Below, one piece after another: positions 29,639 to 37,742 of a DNA stretch of 64,000 nucleotides (positions are counted from its first letter, which is position 1; every line of letters begins with the position of its first letter). Under the pieces are notes generated by a model, which made no database searches, was not told the origin of the DNA, and saw only the letters and a list, made by a program, of their open reading frames with translations. The stretch is from Leuconostoc inhae KCTC 3774 (GTDB lineage: Bacteria; Bacillota; Bacilli; Lactobacillales; Lactobacillaceae), in assembly GCA_000166735.2 (NCBI GenBank), contig AEMJ01000568.1, positions 1-64,000 of the forward strand, written 5' to 3'. A program made the translations under genes and the position numbers.

Positions 29639-30995
29639 TTGTTTTACCTTTTTCTTTACTTCCAATTATGGAGAACGCAATCCCCAACACGTAAAAAATG
29701 GTCATAATGGCAAAAGAAATTTCTGCACCAATAACCGGGCTAGAAGATTGGTAAAAAATAACTCCAAGTAGTGCGACGCCAAATAAAGAACCAATCTGCC
29801 GTGCAACATTAAAAATTGCACCTGCAAAATTGCTATACTTATCCGTTGCACTTTGCATCGCTACCATTGTCATGGCAGGGACCACTATTCCTACGCCTAG
29901 ATTAGCAATCGCATAGATAAGCGCATAAACAAGGTAAGTAAAATGTAAACTGAAAGTTAGAACAAACGTACCTATAGCTGCCAATAGAAGTCCGAAGATA
30001 AGCATTTTATCTGTACCAAATTTTTTAACTGTTCGTGAAAAAATAATATTCCCAATCATAAAAACAATCATCATTGGAATGAGCTGTGCACCCGCTTCAA
30101 GTGTTGTGCTGTGGTTGGAAGACTGTAAATAGAGTCCGAAGATAAAAAGTCCTCCCATCATCGATGAATTCAATAAAACCGCTGTGAAATTTGAAAAAAC
30201 AAAGGCTTTAATTTTTATCAAACCAAGCGGTATCATTGGCAACTCTGATTTTCTCTCATAAGATGTAAATAAAAATAAAGTAATCAGAAAAAGAATAAAG
30301 CTGATTATGGCTGGAGGATAGGCTATCCCGTAGGTTCCACCCTCTATCAATGTATAAGCAAAACTGGCAAGCATTATCATGCTGAGTAAGTTTGGCAAGA
30401 CTGTTAATTTTAAACTTCTATCTGATTTAGGATTAATTGCGAAACAATAAGCAAGAACTAAGCCGATAATACCCAGAGGAACATTAATAAAGAAAATACT
30501 GCGCCAACCTAATCCATAAATCAGTGCTCCACCGACAAACGGACCAACTCCTGATGAAATAGAAACGACAGCTGACCAAATGCCTAACATTTTTGCTCGT
30601 TCTGTCTTGTCTTCAAAAGAAAGTACCAGTAAGCTCAATGAACTCGGCATAAAGAAAGCTGCTCCGACCCCTTGAAAAAAACGTGAACCAATTAGCCATG
30701 CACCACTTTCTGAGAAACCTCCAGAAATTGAACCAATAAGAAATAAGAACATTCCCACTAAATAGATGGGCTTACTGCCAAATTTATTAGCTAAAACGCC
30801 ACCAAGTAATAAAAGACTAGCAAAAGACAATAAATAGCTGTCAATAATCCAAGTCCCGCTCGTACTGGAGAGTGAAAGCTCTTTTTGAACAGTTGCAACT
30901 GCAACATTCATGATAGAAGCATCAAGTGTTGCCATGATGAAACCAATAGCAAGGGTAATGAGTGTGAGCCAGTTAGGAACTTTTTTAGTTATCAT
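29628..30995 (-). CDS. DHA2-family MFS exporter
   Basis: Proton-driven efflux pump of the EmrB/QacA type, 455 residues and about fourteen hydrophobic segments. Family motifs: LDASIMNVAVATVQKEL in helix 1, WIIDSYLLSFASLLLLGGVLANKFG, and the motif C-like GPFVGGALIYGLGWRSIFFINVP. The ATG at 30995 (MITKKVPNW) follows GAAGGAAGAG and overlaps the end of the kinase-like gene. In the cassette it may export the product of the AvrD-like enzyme, or a toxic compound. Confidence 0.85.
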   Translation of the reverse strand: MITKKVPNWLTLITLAIGFIMATLDASIMNVAVATVQKELSLSSTSGTWIIDSYLLSFASLLLLGGVLANKFGSKPIYLVGMFLFLIGSISGGFSESGAWLIGSRFFQGVGAAFFMPSSLSLLVLSFEDKTERAKMLGIWSAVVSISSGVGPFVGGALIYGLGWRSIFFINVPLGIIGLVLAYCFAINPKSDRSLKLTVLPNLLSMIMLASFAYTLIEGGTYGIAYPPAIISFILFLITLFLFTSYERKSELPMIPLGLIKIKAFVFSNFTAVLLNSSMMGGLFIFGLYLQSSNHSTTLEAGAQLIPMMIVFMIGNIIFSRTVKKFGTDKMLIFGLLLAAIGTFVLTFSLHFTYLVYALIYAIANLGVGIVVPAMTMVAMQSATDKYSNFAGAIFNVARQIGSLFGVALLGVIFYQSSSPVIGAEISFAIMTIFYVLGIAFSIIGSKEKGKTIES

Positions 30996-31677
30996 TTTCT
31001 CTTCCTTCTTGGACAATGTCGAATTTTTCAGCTTCCTTCTTAGCCAATCTAATCGCTTCTTCCACACTCATGACAGGCTCAAGATGATAAATTTCAGTAA
31101 TCTTTTCTAGACGCTCTGCAATTGTTCCCCCAACGACATAGTAAGGAATATCCAATTTCTGAATTGTCTCCAGTAGTAAATCATTTGAGCGTCTTCTAAA
31201 TAACTCGGATACAGGACGATGTCCATCTGCCACTAATGGAAACTCAACTGGTAAATGAACAAAAGATTCGTAGGTATCTTTTGCGTAATCTTTTGCCACT
31301 GCACCAAAGTTTATCATTATTTCTTTGAGATATTTCAAGTCCTCTGTTAAAACAATATTCCCTTTGTCTGTTTCTTCATTAGGATTCATGCCTAGTTCTG
31401 TTCGGACCATGCCATAAGCCCATTCATGAAGTGAGGAGCCATCTGACACAAAATCTTCTAAGTGAGACTCGCGAACCGCGCGTTCCATTAGACGACGAAA
31501 ACCAAGTTGAACTAGTTCAGGACCTGTAGCGTCCTCTAACCTTTTACCGGGTAAGGCTTTGGGTAAGATTTCCCGCATTGTCTTTGCATGGGTACTTAGC
31601 AAGCCAGTATAATAAGCCAATGCTAGAGTCGTCGTTGTTTTTCCTGTTGAATATGTACCTGAAATTGCAATTTTCAT
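30985..31677 (-). CDS. P-loop ATPase/kinase-like protein (AAA_28, NadR-like)
   Basis: 230-residue cytoplasmic nucleotide-binding protein. Walker A GTYSTGKTT starts at residue 7; a lid-like region and ERAVRESHLEDFVSDGSSLHEWAYG follow, as in NadR/Ttd14-type P-loop kinases of about this length. GGAGG is correctly spaced for ATG 31677 (MKIAISG); an open frame extends further upstream inside the AvrD-like gene and is not used. Substrate unknown. Tightly placed between the AvrD-like gene (one base gap) and the exporter (11-base overlap), so one operon. Confidence 0.75.
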   Translation of the reverse strand: MKIAISGTYSTGKTTTTLALAYYTGLLSTHAKTMREILPKALPGKRLEDATGPELVQLGFRRLMERAVRESHLEDFVSDGSSLHEWAYGMVRTELGMNPNEETDKGNIVLTEDLKYLKEIMINFGAVAKDYAKDTYESFVHLPVEFPLVADGHRPVSELFRRRSNDLLLETIQKLDIPYYVVGGTIAERLEKITEIYHLEPVMSVEEAIRLAKKEAEKFDIVQEGRENDN

Positions 31678-31678
31678 A

Positions 31679-32617
31679 TTAGTTTTCCTCCAAAGTTTCT
31701 GATATTTCTTGTGCGACAGAATAAGTAAATGTCGAATTACCAAACTTAGAAATCATATCACTCGTTCTTAAAGACTTCCTTCCTAAGTACACCATTTTTG
31801 TTTTTAGTACTTCAATTTTTATTGTGTTATCATTAGGATCAACATCATACAAAAGAGTTCGTGAAAATTCGATTTTTTGCATAATCAAAGTTTTTGATTT
31901 TTCTCTTGGAATATTATCCAATCGGGCATGTAAAATTTCTGTTAATTCTGTAGTAACAATAATTTGATCTAGGATGGAAGGTAATTGATGTAACAAAAGA
32001 TAGGCTGATTCCACACCAGAAAAAGTCTTGTTGTATTGAAAATCTACATTTGCCGAAATACCACTTAAATCTGGCATGATTGATACATCAGTGACTTCAT
32101 TCTCTTCAGCTTCAAATGCAGAAAAATAGTAATCCTCTCCATTTGGAACAATTATCTGTTTTGAGTCATCAAACAACTTGATTGTTAATTCAACTGAAAA
32201 TGAAGCTACTTTTCCTTTAAAAAATAGTTCATTATCAGAAGATAAAGCAAGATGAGCTTCCACGTTTTTAAGATTTTCAACTAAATTCTTGCCTGCTTTA
32301 ACAGAGAGTTTTGAAATCAAAGCGTTATTGATTGTGTTCTCCTCAACAGCTAATTGTTCTCTAAGAAAATCTGTGACAAGTTTAACAACCAGAACGACAG
32401 AATCAAGTGTACTAAAATGTGGGGTAATTGCCATTTCTGCTACTTTTGTTGACCAATTTGTAGGATAGTGAATTTCAAAAACTTCTCTAATTTCCTCAAA
32501 ACTGATTTGTTTCTCTCTTTGAAGATAATGAACTTGCTTGTAGCCCGTTCCAAAATATCTTCCATTTGCATTTCCAAGAACATCTTCAATATTCTTGAAG
32601 TAATTGATAGTTTCCAT
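31679..32617 (-). CDS. AvrD-like protein (possible syringolide-type biosynthetic enzyme)
   Basis: 312 residues, soluble, no signal peptide or membrane segment. The N-terminus IEDVLGNANGRYFGTGYKQVHY, the following YPTNWSTKVAEMAITPHFSTLDSVVL and the mid-part ISANVDFQYN resemble the AvrD family as I remember it (two hot-dog-like halves); in Pseudomonas syringae AvrD directs synthesis of syringolide acyl-glyceride lactones. The match is from memory of motif style and has not been aligned. AGAGGGAG precedes ATG 32617. As first gene of an operon with a P-loop kinase-like protein, an exporter and an ene-reductase, it could make a small lipid-like signal or toxin. If the family call is wrong, it is an unknown conserved cytosolic protein. 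Confidence 0.5.
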   Translation of the reverse strand: METINYFKNIEDVLGNANGRYFGTGYKQVHYLQREKQISFEEIREVFEIHYPTNWSTKVAEMAITPHFSTLDSVVLVVKLVTDFLREQLAVEENTINNALISKLSVKAGKNLVENLKNVEAHLALSSDNELFFKGKVASFSVELTIKLFDDSKQIIVPNGEDYYFSAFEAEENEVTDVSIMPDLSGISANVDFQYNKTFSGVESAYLLLHQLPSILDQIIVTTELTEILHARLDNIPREKSKTLIMQKIEFSRTLLYDVDPNDNTIKIEVLKTKMVYLGRKSLRTSDMISKFGNSTFTYSVAQEISETLEEN

Positions 32618-32691
32618 TTATGTCTCCCTCTTTGCTCATATGATATAATGAGTCTAACAGTTCTGAAAAAGTTTTCAAGAAGGGAAATAAA

Positions 32692-32706
32692 GTATAGTAT
32701 CTATAC
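32692..32706. promoter_or_regulatory. Palindromic operator candidate for the HxlR regulator
   Basis: GTATAGTATCTATAC: perfect six-base arms with a TAT centre, between the divergent AvrD-like operon and the HxlR gene and only 5 bases before the HxlR ribosome binding site. HxlR/YodB-type factors bind such short AT-rich palindromes, so autoregulation and control of the operon are inferred. Confidence 0.6.
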
Positions 32707-32722
32707 AAAATGGAGGAATAAA

Positions 32723-33052
32723 ATGGAACCAGGCAATGAAACGATTATTACAAAATCAATTTGTCCTGCAAGAAAAGCTCTAAATGTTTTGAAAGGAAAA
32801 TTTACCCTCGAAATTTTGTCTGAAATCATTGATGGCAATTTACATTACGGTTCGCTTTTGAGAAGCATTGATGGCATGAATCCACGCATATTGGCGCAAC
32901 GTTTGCATGAGTTTGAGAAGATTGGTGTATTATCAAGAAAAGTTATACCAACTAATCCCCCTCAGGTAGAATACCGTATGACAGAAAAGGGAACGTCTTT
33001 ACGAAAAATAGCTAAAGAAATGAAAAGCTGGGGTGAAAAGTTTGAAGAATAA
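32723..33052 (+). CDS. HxlR-family regulator with an N-terminal cysteine
   Basis: Winged-helix repressor or activator of 109 residues: ARKALNVLKGKFTLEILSEI, NPRILAQRLHEFEKIGVLSRKVIPTNPPQVEYRMTEKG. Cys14 (KSICPARKAL) sits where YodB/HypR-type sensors carry the redox-active cysteine, suggesting response to quinones, disulfide stress or another electrophile. GGAGG sets the start at ATG 32723; the open frame runs back into the neighbouring gene without an RBS. Divergent from the AvrD-like operon. Confidence 0.8.
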   Translation: MEPGNETIITKSICPARKALNVLKGKFTLEILSEIIDGNLHYGSLLRSIDGMNPRILAQRLHEFEKIGVLSRKVIPTNPPQVEYRMTEKGTSLRKIAKEMKSWGEKFEE

Positions 33053-33060
33053 GTAAATAT

Positions 33061-33089
33061 GGTTGTGTTGCAAAGTTTGCAACACAACC
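33061..33089. mobile_element. IS6 end-to-end scar, right border of the cassette
   Basis: GGTTGTGTTGCAAAGTTT directly followed by GCAACACAACC: a full IS6 left tip fused to the last 11 bases of a right tip, with the whole interior of the element gone. Same tip sequence as the right end at 28481-28498. Confidence 0.75.
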
Positions 33090-33212
33090 GCTGAGACTAG
33101 TAACGAAAAAGCCAAACAATTGTTGAATTGGTATCCACGTTCAGCAGCAGAATCAATCATTGCGACTGCACAAGCAATGATTGATTTGGGAATTGTTCAG
33201 ATACCTGAGTAA
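33090..33212 (+). pseudogene. C-terminal remnant of an NAD(P)-dependent reductase/epimerase
   Basis: The frame reads AETSNEKAKQLLNWYPRSAAE then SIIATAQAMIDLGIVQIPE and stop, the typical tail of dihydroflavonol-reductase-like short-chain enzymes (the NxKAK..L.W.PRS.EE.I.AT.. pattern). It begins at the IS scar; everything upstream is missing. Together with the TetR fragment at 27545 it marks an ancestral divergent gene pair. Confidence 0.65.
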
Positions 33213-33295
33213 CGGATTATAGAACATCGTAAACTGGTTTATTTATTAGAGTGTTATTTGATCGACATCTCTTAAGCCTTTTTGGATATTTTAAT

Positions 33296-34231
33296 CTAGC
33301 TCTTCAATACTTTTGATTGTGCGAAGCGATTATAAATGTTGTTACCAATTAGCGCAAGAATAGTGATTGAAACGCCAGCTAATTCAAAAGCAGATATTTT
33401 ATAGCCGTTTACAATGCTAATGACAAATGAAGTAATGGGCACTAAGTTCATAAACAAAATACCATTAATGGGCCCAACAATACGATTACCAAGATTCCAA
33501 GCAAATACAGCAATGACACCAGCAAATGAAATCATGTAAATTAACGCGCCGCTCACGCCGGATATTTGTTCAAAACTTGGCACGGATAACCAGCCCATCA
33601 ATGTAGCGACAAACAGAATAACAATGACTGAGAGAACGCCATAAATACTAGTTAATGTTGAATAGCGTAGAATAGACCACTGCTTAAAGTCCCCACCACC
33701 GGTCGTATAAATTACCCAGCATAGTGCACCAACTAAAATGAGTACAAGTGCAAATATCGTATTATCACCTTTATATAGAACGGATAGATCACCCTTAGTA
33801 ACGACCATAAATACGCCAACGGCGGCAATAATCATCGAAATTAAAGATACAATTGTAGGTTTAACACCACGATAAACCCAGCCTACTAATACGCCAAGCA
33901 ATGGTTGGGTTGCCATCATCACGGAAGCAATAATAGAACCAGAAGGGCCCGCAGTTTTTTGTCCAAGGAATACTAAAAAACTAAATCCAGCAAAAGCAGA
34001 TGTTCCAAATAGCCATAGTTTTAAAAAATGCCCGTCAGATTTAAAAGCTGATTTACCTTCGACAAATAGCAGAATAATAGTAAAGATAATGGCAACAATG
34101 CCATAACGAAATAGTGTAATATAAAATGGATCCATAATTTTTAGTGCGGGAACCATTACAGGGAACATACCACCCCAAGAAAATACAGCAATTAAACATA
34201 GGATAATTCCTAATAAATATTTTTTAGTCAT
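33296..34231 (-). CDS. EamA/DMT-family transporter
   Basis: Ten-helix drug/metabolite transporter of 311 residues with the duplicated EamA repeat (first half ending near GWVYRGVKPTIVSLISMIIAAVGVFMV, second half ending in SAFELAGVSITILALIGN). Substrate unknown; relatives export amino acids or metabolites. Divergent from the LysR gene at 34410, which probably regulates it through the 178-base shared gap. Confidence 0.8.
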   Translation of the reverse strand: MTKKYLLGIILCLIAVFSWGGMFPVMVPALKIMDPFYITLFRYGIVAIIFTIILLFVEGKSAFKSDGHFLKLWLFGTSAFAGFSFLVFLGQKTAGPSGSIIASVMMATQPLLGVLVGWVYRGVKPTIVSLISMIIAAVGVFMVVTKGDLSVLYKGDNTIFALVLILVGALCWVIYTTGGGDFKQWSILRYSTLTSIYGVLSVIVILFVATLMGWLSVPSFEQISGVSGALIYMISFAGVIAVFAWNLGNRIVGPINGILFMNLVPITSFVISIVNGYKISAFELAGVSITILALIGNNIYNRFAQSKVLKS

Positions 34232-34409
34232 CTCAATTCCTCTTTCTAAAACTTATGATATTTAATTCTTCCAGATAAATTAATTTACCCGCTCTGGCTT
34301 GTTTAAAATATATCATCTATATTGCTATACTGGAATTAACAGTATAAACTAGGGGGGTATAGAAATATGTTATAGGGTCATGAATTTATATGTTTAGAGG
34401 GGATAGGGC

Positions 34410-35300
34410 ATGATTGGAAATGAAAATATAAGCTTTGACATGTTGAACGTATTTATTAAAGTCAGTGAAACAAAGAGCATCAACCAAAGTAGTAAGGTGC
34501 TGCTTCTATCGCAACCGGCCATTAGTAAAAAAATTCATCAATTAGAAAATTACGTGGGAGCACAACTGTTTAATCGTAGTGCCAAAGGGGTAGATTTAAC
34601 ATATGACGGTCATATGTTTTATGTTTTTGCTACACGAATGCTAAACGAATTAACGAGAACAATCGATGAAATTAATCATAAAAATTTTTCATTTAGTAAT
34701 CTAACCATAGGTGTTCTCGACAGTATCTCTTCTTTTATTTTTCCAAATTTTTTTATAAATAAAGTTTACGAATTACAAAAGTTAGAGGTAACGAACAAAG
34801 GCATTGACTTAATTATGCCTTTTAACGAAGGAAGATTGGATGCCATTATTATTGATTCTGCGTTTGGTGATGACATTGTAGGACCTTATGTGCAAAAAAA
34901 ACTATTTGAAGAGCCTTACTATATTGTTTATTCACAATCAAATACTAAAATGTCACCCTTGATTAAAAGTGCGACTGTTAGAGCAATAGATCTTCAAAAA
35001 TTTAATTTGATATTATTACCTACTCATTGCCCCATTCACCAACAAGTGGTTAAAACTTTTAATCGTTTAAACGTTGCCCTCCCTGAAATATTTGAGAATA
35101 ACTATAGTGAACTAACTATTTCCTTAGTTAGAAATTCTGATTTTATTGCGGTACTTCCTGAATCTATAGCTGTTAATAAAGTGGCACAAGATACTAATGG
35201 TTTAGGGATGAACAAATTAGAAATAGCATTTAACCGCTCGGTATCTGTCTTCGGAAGATCTGCCGATATAGTTGAAGAAATTGAAAAAGAATTGGCTTGA
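34410..35300 (+). CDS. LysR-family transcriptional regulator
   Basis: 296 residues. N-terminal winged HTH (FDMLNVFIKVSETKSINQSSKVLLLSQPAISKKIHQLENYVGAQLFNRSAKG) and a type 2 periplasmic-binding-like sensor half. AGAGGGGA precedes ATG 34410. Divergent partner of the EamA transporter gene; a co-inducer cannot be read from the sequence. Confidence 0.85.
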   Translation: MIGNENISFDMLNVFIKVSETKSINQSSKVLLLSQPAISKKIHQLENYVGAQLFNRSAKGVDLTYDGHMFYVFATRMLNELTRTIDEINHKNFSFSNLTIGVLDSISSFIFPNFFINKVYELQKLEVTNKGIDLIMPFNEGRLDAIIIDSAFGDDIVGPYVQKKLFEEPYYIVYSQSNTKMSPLIKSATVRAIDLQKFNLILLPTHCPIHQQVVKTFNRLNVALPEIFENNYSELTISLVRNSDFIAVLPESIAVNKVAQDTNGLGMNKLEIAFNRSVSVFGRSADIVEEIEKELA

Positions 35301-35471
35301 AAAAACAGTTAAATCTCATATGTGAATGTCAGGTGGAGTTAGCTTCGGTATTGCTAGGAAGTAGCCAAAAAGTCTGTATTTACACCTGCTTTTAAACAAC
35401 AAAAAGTAGATTATAATGAATCCAAAAATGATATACTATATAATGCTTATTAAAATAGTGGGGGAATAGTT

Positions 35472-35677
35472 ATGATCATAACAGGGAAAAAAGTAATAGG
35501 GTTTAGTAGTGTGATAATAGTCATATCAATGACTATTATCACACTACTGATGTATATTGGATTATTGCATAGATTTGACAATTATTTATTGGTTTATTTA
35601 GTGACGTTAGTTGGTTGTAGTGCGTGGTTCTTGGATTAATCGATCCAAAAAATATTGTTTCAAAAAAATTCAATTAA
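35472..35677 (+). CDS. Small membrane protein containing a 40-base perfect hairpin, possible shift
   Basis: GTGGGGG precedes ATG 35472. As written 55 residues end at 35639 (two hydrophobic helices, SSVIIVISMTIITLLMYIGLL and YLLVYLVTLVGCSAW). One added G in the GG at 35626-35627 would extend it to 68 residues with the tail LGLIDPKNIVSKKFN. The first helix is encoded by a nearly perfect palindrome (35505-35548). No family recognised. Confidence 0.4.
35505..35548. repeat. Perfect 20-bp inverted repeat with 4-base loop
   Basis: AGTAGTGTGATAATAGTCAT, loop ATCA, then its exact reverse complement. Lies inside the small ORF at 35472. It would form a very stable hairpin in RNA and a cruciform in DNA, with no T tract after it. 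Confidence 0.8.
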
Positions 35678-36325
35678 GTTGATATAGTGTAGGTTAATCT
35701 AATTTAAAAGTATATCAGGAAGTATCACATTTGAACGATTTTATTAGTAAAATGATAGGTCATGGGTCATGATACTAATAAAGAATTGGCTAAGCTATAT
35801 GGCGATTTATCATTACTATTTATGGCACTTCTGTTAACAATTTGGTAATTAAACGATAGAGCAATTCTTATTGTGATACTAGCAATTACGTCAATATTTA
35901 GTGTTTTGGTGATCAGCAACTCAAGTAAAAAGCACGTGTACACAGTAGTTTATAGTCAAATCAAAAGGCCGCTCTGGGAAGGAGACGGTCTTTTGATTTG
36001 AGAGAGAATACTGTATTGTGAAAAAATTTAGGGCGAGCAAGGAACAGTCAAGTTATTGATTATGTCATCATAATAAGCCTATTAGATTAATTAATAGCAA
36101 ACTGTTAAAAATGCTTTTTCTATATAACAAATGCAGATAGGAAATAGTCACCGCCGTGCCGTTCCTATTTTATCCACATAAAATCTGTGTTATAGTTGAT
36201 TTTTAATCATGTACTGACTTGTCAAAATATTTTGACAACGATAAAAGCTGCTAATATCAATATCTTTGACAGACAAATTAATTGAATAACTTTAAAGTAG
36301 ATATAACAGAGGGGGAAGAAATTGA
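35678..36325 (+). other. 648-base stretch with a decayed small ORF and a terminator
   Basis: From about 35728 an open frame resembles a short membrane protein (TNKELAKLYGDLSLLFMALLLTIW, then a TAA, then AILIVILAITSIFSVLVISNSSK in the same frame); an extra G near 35765 and the TAA break it, so it is probably dead. A terminator hairpin lies at 35957-36000 (CAAATCAAAAGGCCG / CGGTCTTTTGATTTG). The remainder up to 36325 holds only the promoter region of the next gene. Confidence 0.4.
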
Positions 36326-36916
36326 ATGGAATTAGGTAAACAAATAAAGAATTATCGCACGACTTTTAATTATTCTCAAGAACAATTGGCAGAAAAAACT
36401 TTTGTTTCGAGACAAACAATTTCAAATTGGGAAACAAATAAAAGTTATCCAGATATTCAAAGTCTGTTGTTACTTAGTTCGGTATTCGGTACTTCCTTAG
36501 ATGAATTAGTCAAGGGAGATTTACAAGTTATGAAAAATGAGTTACAGAACAACAAAAGTAATCGGAGAATGACGGTATATTCCTGGATTATGGTTATTTC
36601 TTTTCTAGTGACAGCAGTATCAATGGGGCCAATACTTTTAGCGGATAAGATAATTTTATTATTCATACCATTCTTATTACTTGTCCCAGCATGTTATTTT
36701 GGCATCAAAGTAGAATCATTAAAAAAATCAGCAGATATAAAAACATATTCAGAAATATTAGCCTTTAGTCAAGGCAAGTCAGTGGATGAATTAAGAAGAT
36801 ATAGAAATAAAGTATCTAATTTTTTTGAGAAATTTGCTATTGTATTTCTATTTATAATTGTGTTTGTTAGTATTTGCTCAGTTTCTACATGGGTGGCGCG
36901 TATATTGATGTCATAA
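36326..36916 (+). CDS. XRE regulator with C-terminal membrane segments
   Basis: 196 residues. HTH at residues 5-60 (IKNYRTTFNYSQEQLAEKTFVSRQTISNWETNKSYPDIQSLLLLSSVFG) followed by three hydrophobic segments (WIMVISFLVTAVSMGPIL, IILLFIPFLLLVPACYFGI, FAIVFLFIIVFVSICSVS). GGGGGAAG precedes ATG 36326. Membrane-anchored XRE regulators of this design are common in Firmicutes next to stress or peptide-resistance genes. Target unknown. Confidence 0.8.
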   Translation: MELGKQIKNYRTTFNYSQEQLAEKTFVSRQTISNWETNKSYPDIQSLLLLSSVFGTSLDELVKGDLQVMKNELQNNKSNRRMTVYSWIMVISFLVTAVSMGPILLADKIILLFIPFLLLVPACYFGIKVESLKKSADIKTYSEILAFSQGKSVDELRRYRNKVSNFFEKFAIVFLFIIVFVSICSVSTWVARILMS

Positions 36917-36975
36917 TTTTGATCTGCTGTTTTACGTATTGACCACAAATGTATTAGAAATAAAAGGAGATAACC

Positions 36976-37119
36976 ATGAGTGTTACCGGTATGATAGCCG
37001 ACTTAATTGAAGAGGCACGTCAAGATAATGAAGATTATGCTGACGCTATGAAAGTTATTAATTCTCAAAATCGTGAGTATGTTTCAGCAGAAGAAATCAG
37101 AGCAAAATTAGGTCTATGA
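36976..37119 (+). CDS. Antitoxin of a RelBE-type pair
   Basis: 47-residue acidic protein (MSVTGMIADLIEEARQDNED... EEIRAKLGL). AAAGGAG precedes ATG 36976. The stop overlaps the following ATG (CTATGA), the standard antitoxin-toxin arrangement. No frameshift. The toxin half next to it is broken, so this would be an orphan antitoxin. Family assignment rests on size, acidity and the partner. Confidence 0.7.
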   Translation: MSVTGMIADLIEEARQDNEDYADAMKVINSQNREYVSAEEIRAKLGL

Positions 37120-37401
37120 AATCTAGTTGGGCATTTGATAGTAACGTAGGGAAAAAGTTAGTAAGTTAAATAAACTAATTCAGCGGCGAATATCTAATTG
37201 GTTAGGTTACATATTAGTGGTATAGAAAACCCTAAAATGCTTGGTAAAGCATTTTAGGGTGAATTGAAAACATTGTGGCATTATCGAGTAGGTAAATATC
37301 GAGTAGGTAAATATCGAGTTGCAGCTGATATTGTTGATGATGAATTTGTAGTAGTTGTTTTAAAAACAAGTAAACGTGACGATGTTTACCGAAATAAATG
37401 A
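37116..37401 (+). pseudogene. Decayed RelE/ParE-type toxin
   Basis: Pieces of a RelE-fold toxin in three frames: MKSSWAFDSNVGKKLV, then LNKLIQRRISNWLGY, then ISGIENPKMLGKAF, an in-frame TAG where the family has a Leu or Lys, then GELKTLWHYRVGKYR and AADIVDDEFVVVVLKTSKRDDVYRNK. At least two shifts, a stop and a 15-base tandem duplication (37286-37315) are present. The cumulative damage cannot be explained by one base-call error. Confidence 0.75.
37286..37315 (+). repeat. 15-base tandem duplication inside the relE remnant
   Basis: GAGTAGGTAAATATC occurs twice head to tail, adding five codons (RVGKY) to the toxin's GKYR motif region. Two units only. Confidence 0.85.
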
Positions 37402-37520
37402 TTAAAGATGATAAACTAAATATTTTAATTTTGGTCGGTCGTTAATTATTGCTCAGATACTAAAAAATGGACTGTTTTTATTCAATCCGCAAAATAAAGT
37501 ATAGGAGTGTGTTTTTAAAA

Positions 37521-37742
37521 TCAACTGATTTTCATATGCCATAAAGATTTTATTGCAGAAGCAATAGTTAATATACCTACCAGTAGACCAATGACATTTA
37601 TCCAAAAATCCACCTCATTTGATGATACTTGAAGTAGGGACAATAGCGCAGGGATAAATAACCATAGACCGATTAAAAATGTTACAACAATACCAATCAC
37701 ATGCCATATTTTATTAGAATTATTTTTTCTATCATTATCCAT
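37521..37742 (-). CDS. Putative immunity protein for the 37735 bacteriocin candidate
   Basis: 73 residues: polar, charged N-terminus (MDNDRKNNSNKIW) and two hydrophobic helices (VIGIVVTFLIGLWLFIPALLSLL and FWINVIGLLVGILTIASAI), basic tail. Its start overlaps the stop of the upstream peptide gene (ATGGATAA), so the two are translationally coupled, as bacteriocin and immunity genes often are. No family is recognised; function is inferred from context. Confidence 0.55.
   Translation of the reverse strand: MDNDRKNNSNKIWHVIGIVVTFLIGLWLFIPALLSLLQVSSNEVDFWINVIGLLVGILTIASAIKSLWHMKIS

Noticed and set aside
32468..32722. Upstream extension of the HxlR gene
   Set aside because: Runs into the divergent AvrD-like gene, removes the palindromic operator from the promoter region and lacks an RBS; GGAGG fixes ATG 32723.
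37286..37315. Possible start of a repeat array or CRISPR
   Set aside because: Only two 15-bp units head to tail with no spacers and no cas genes in the window; it is a simple duplication in a dead toxin gene.
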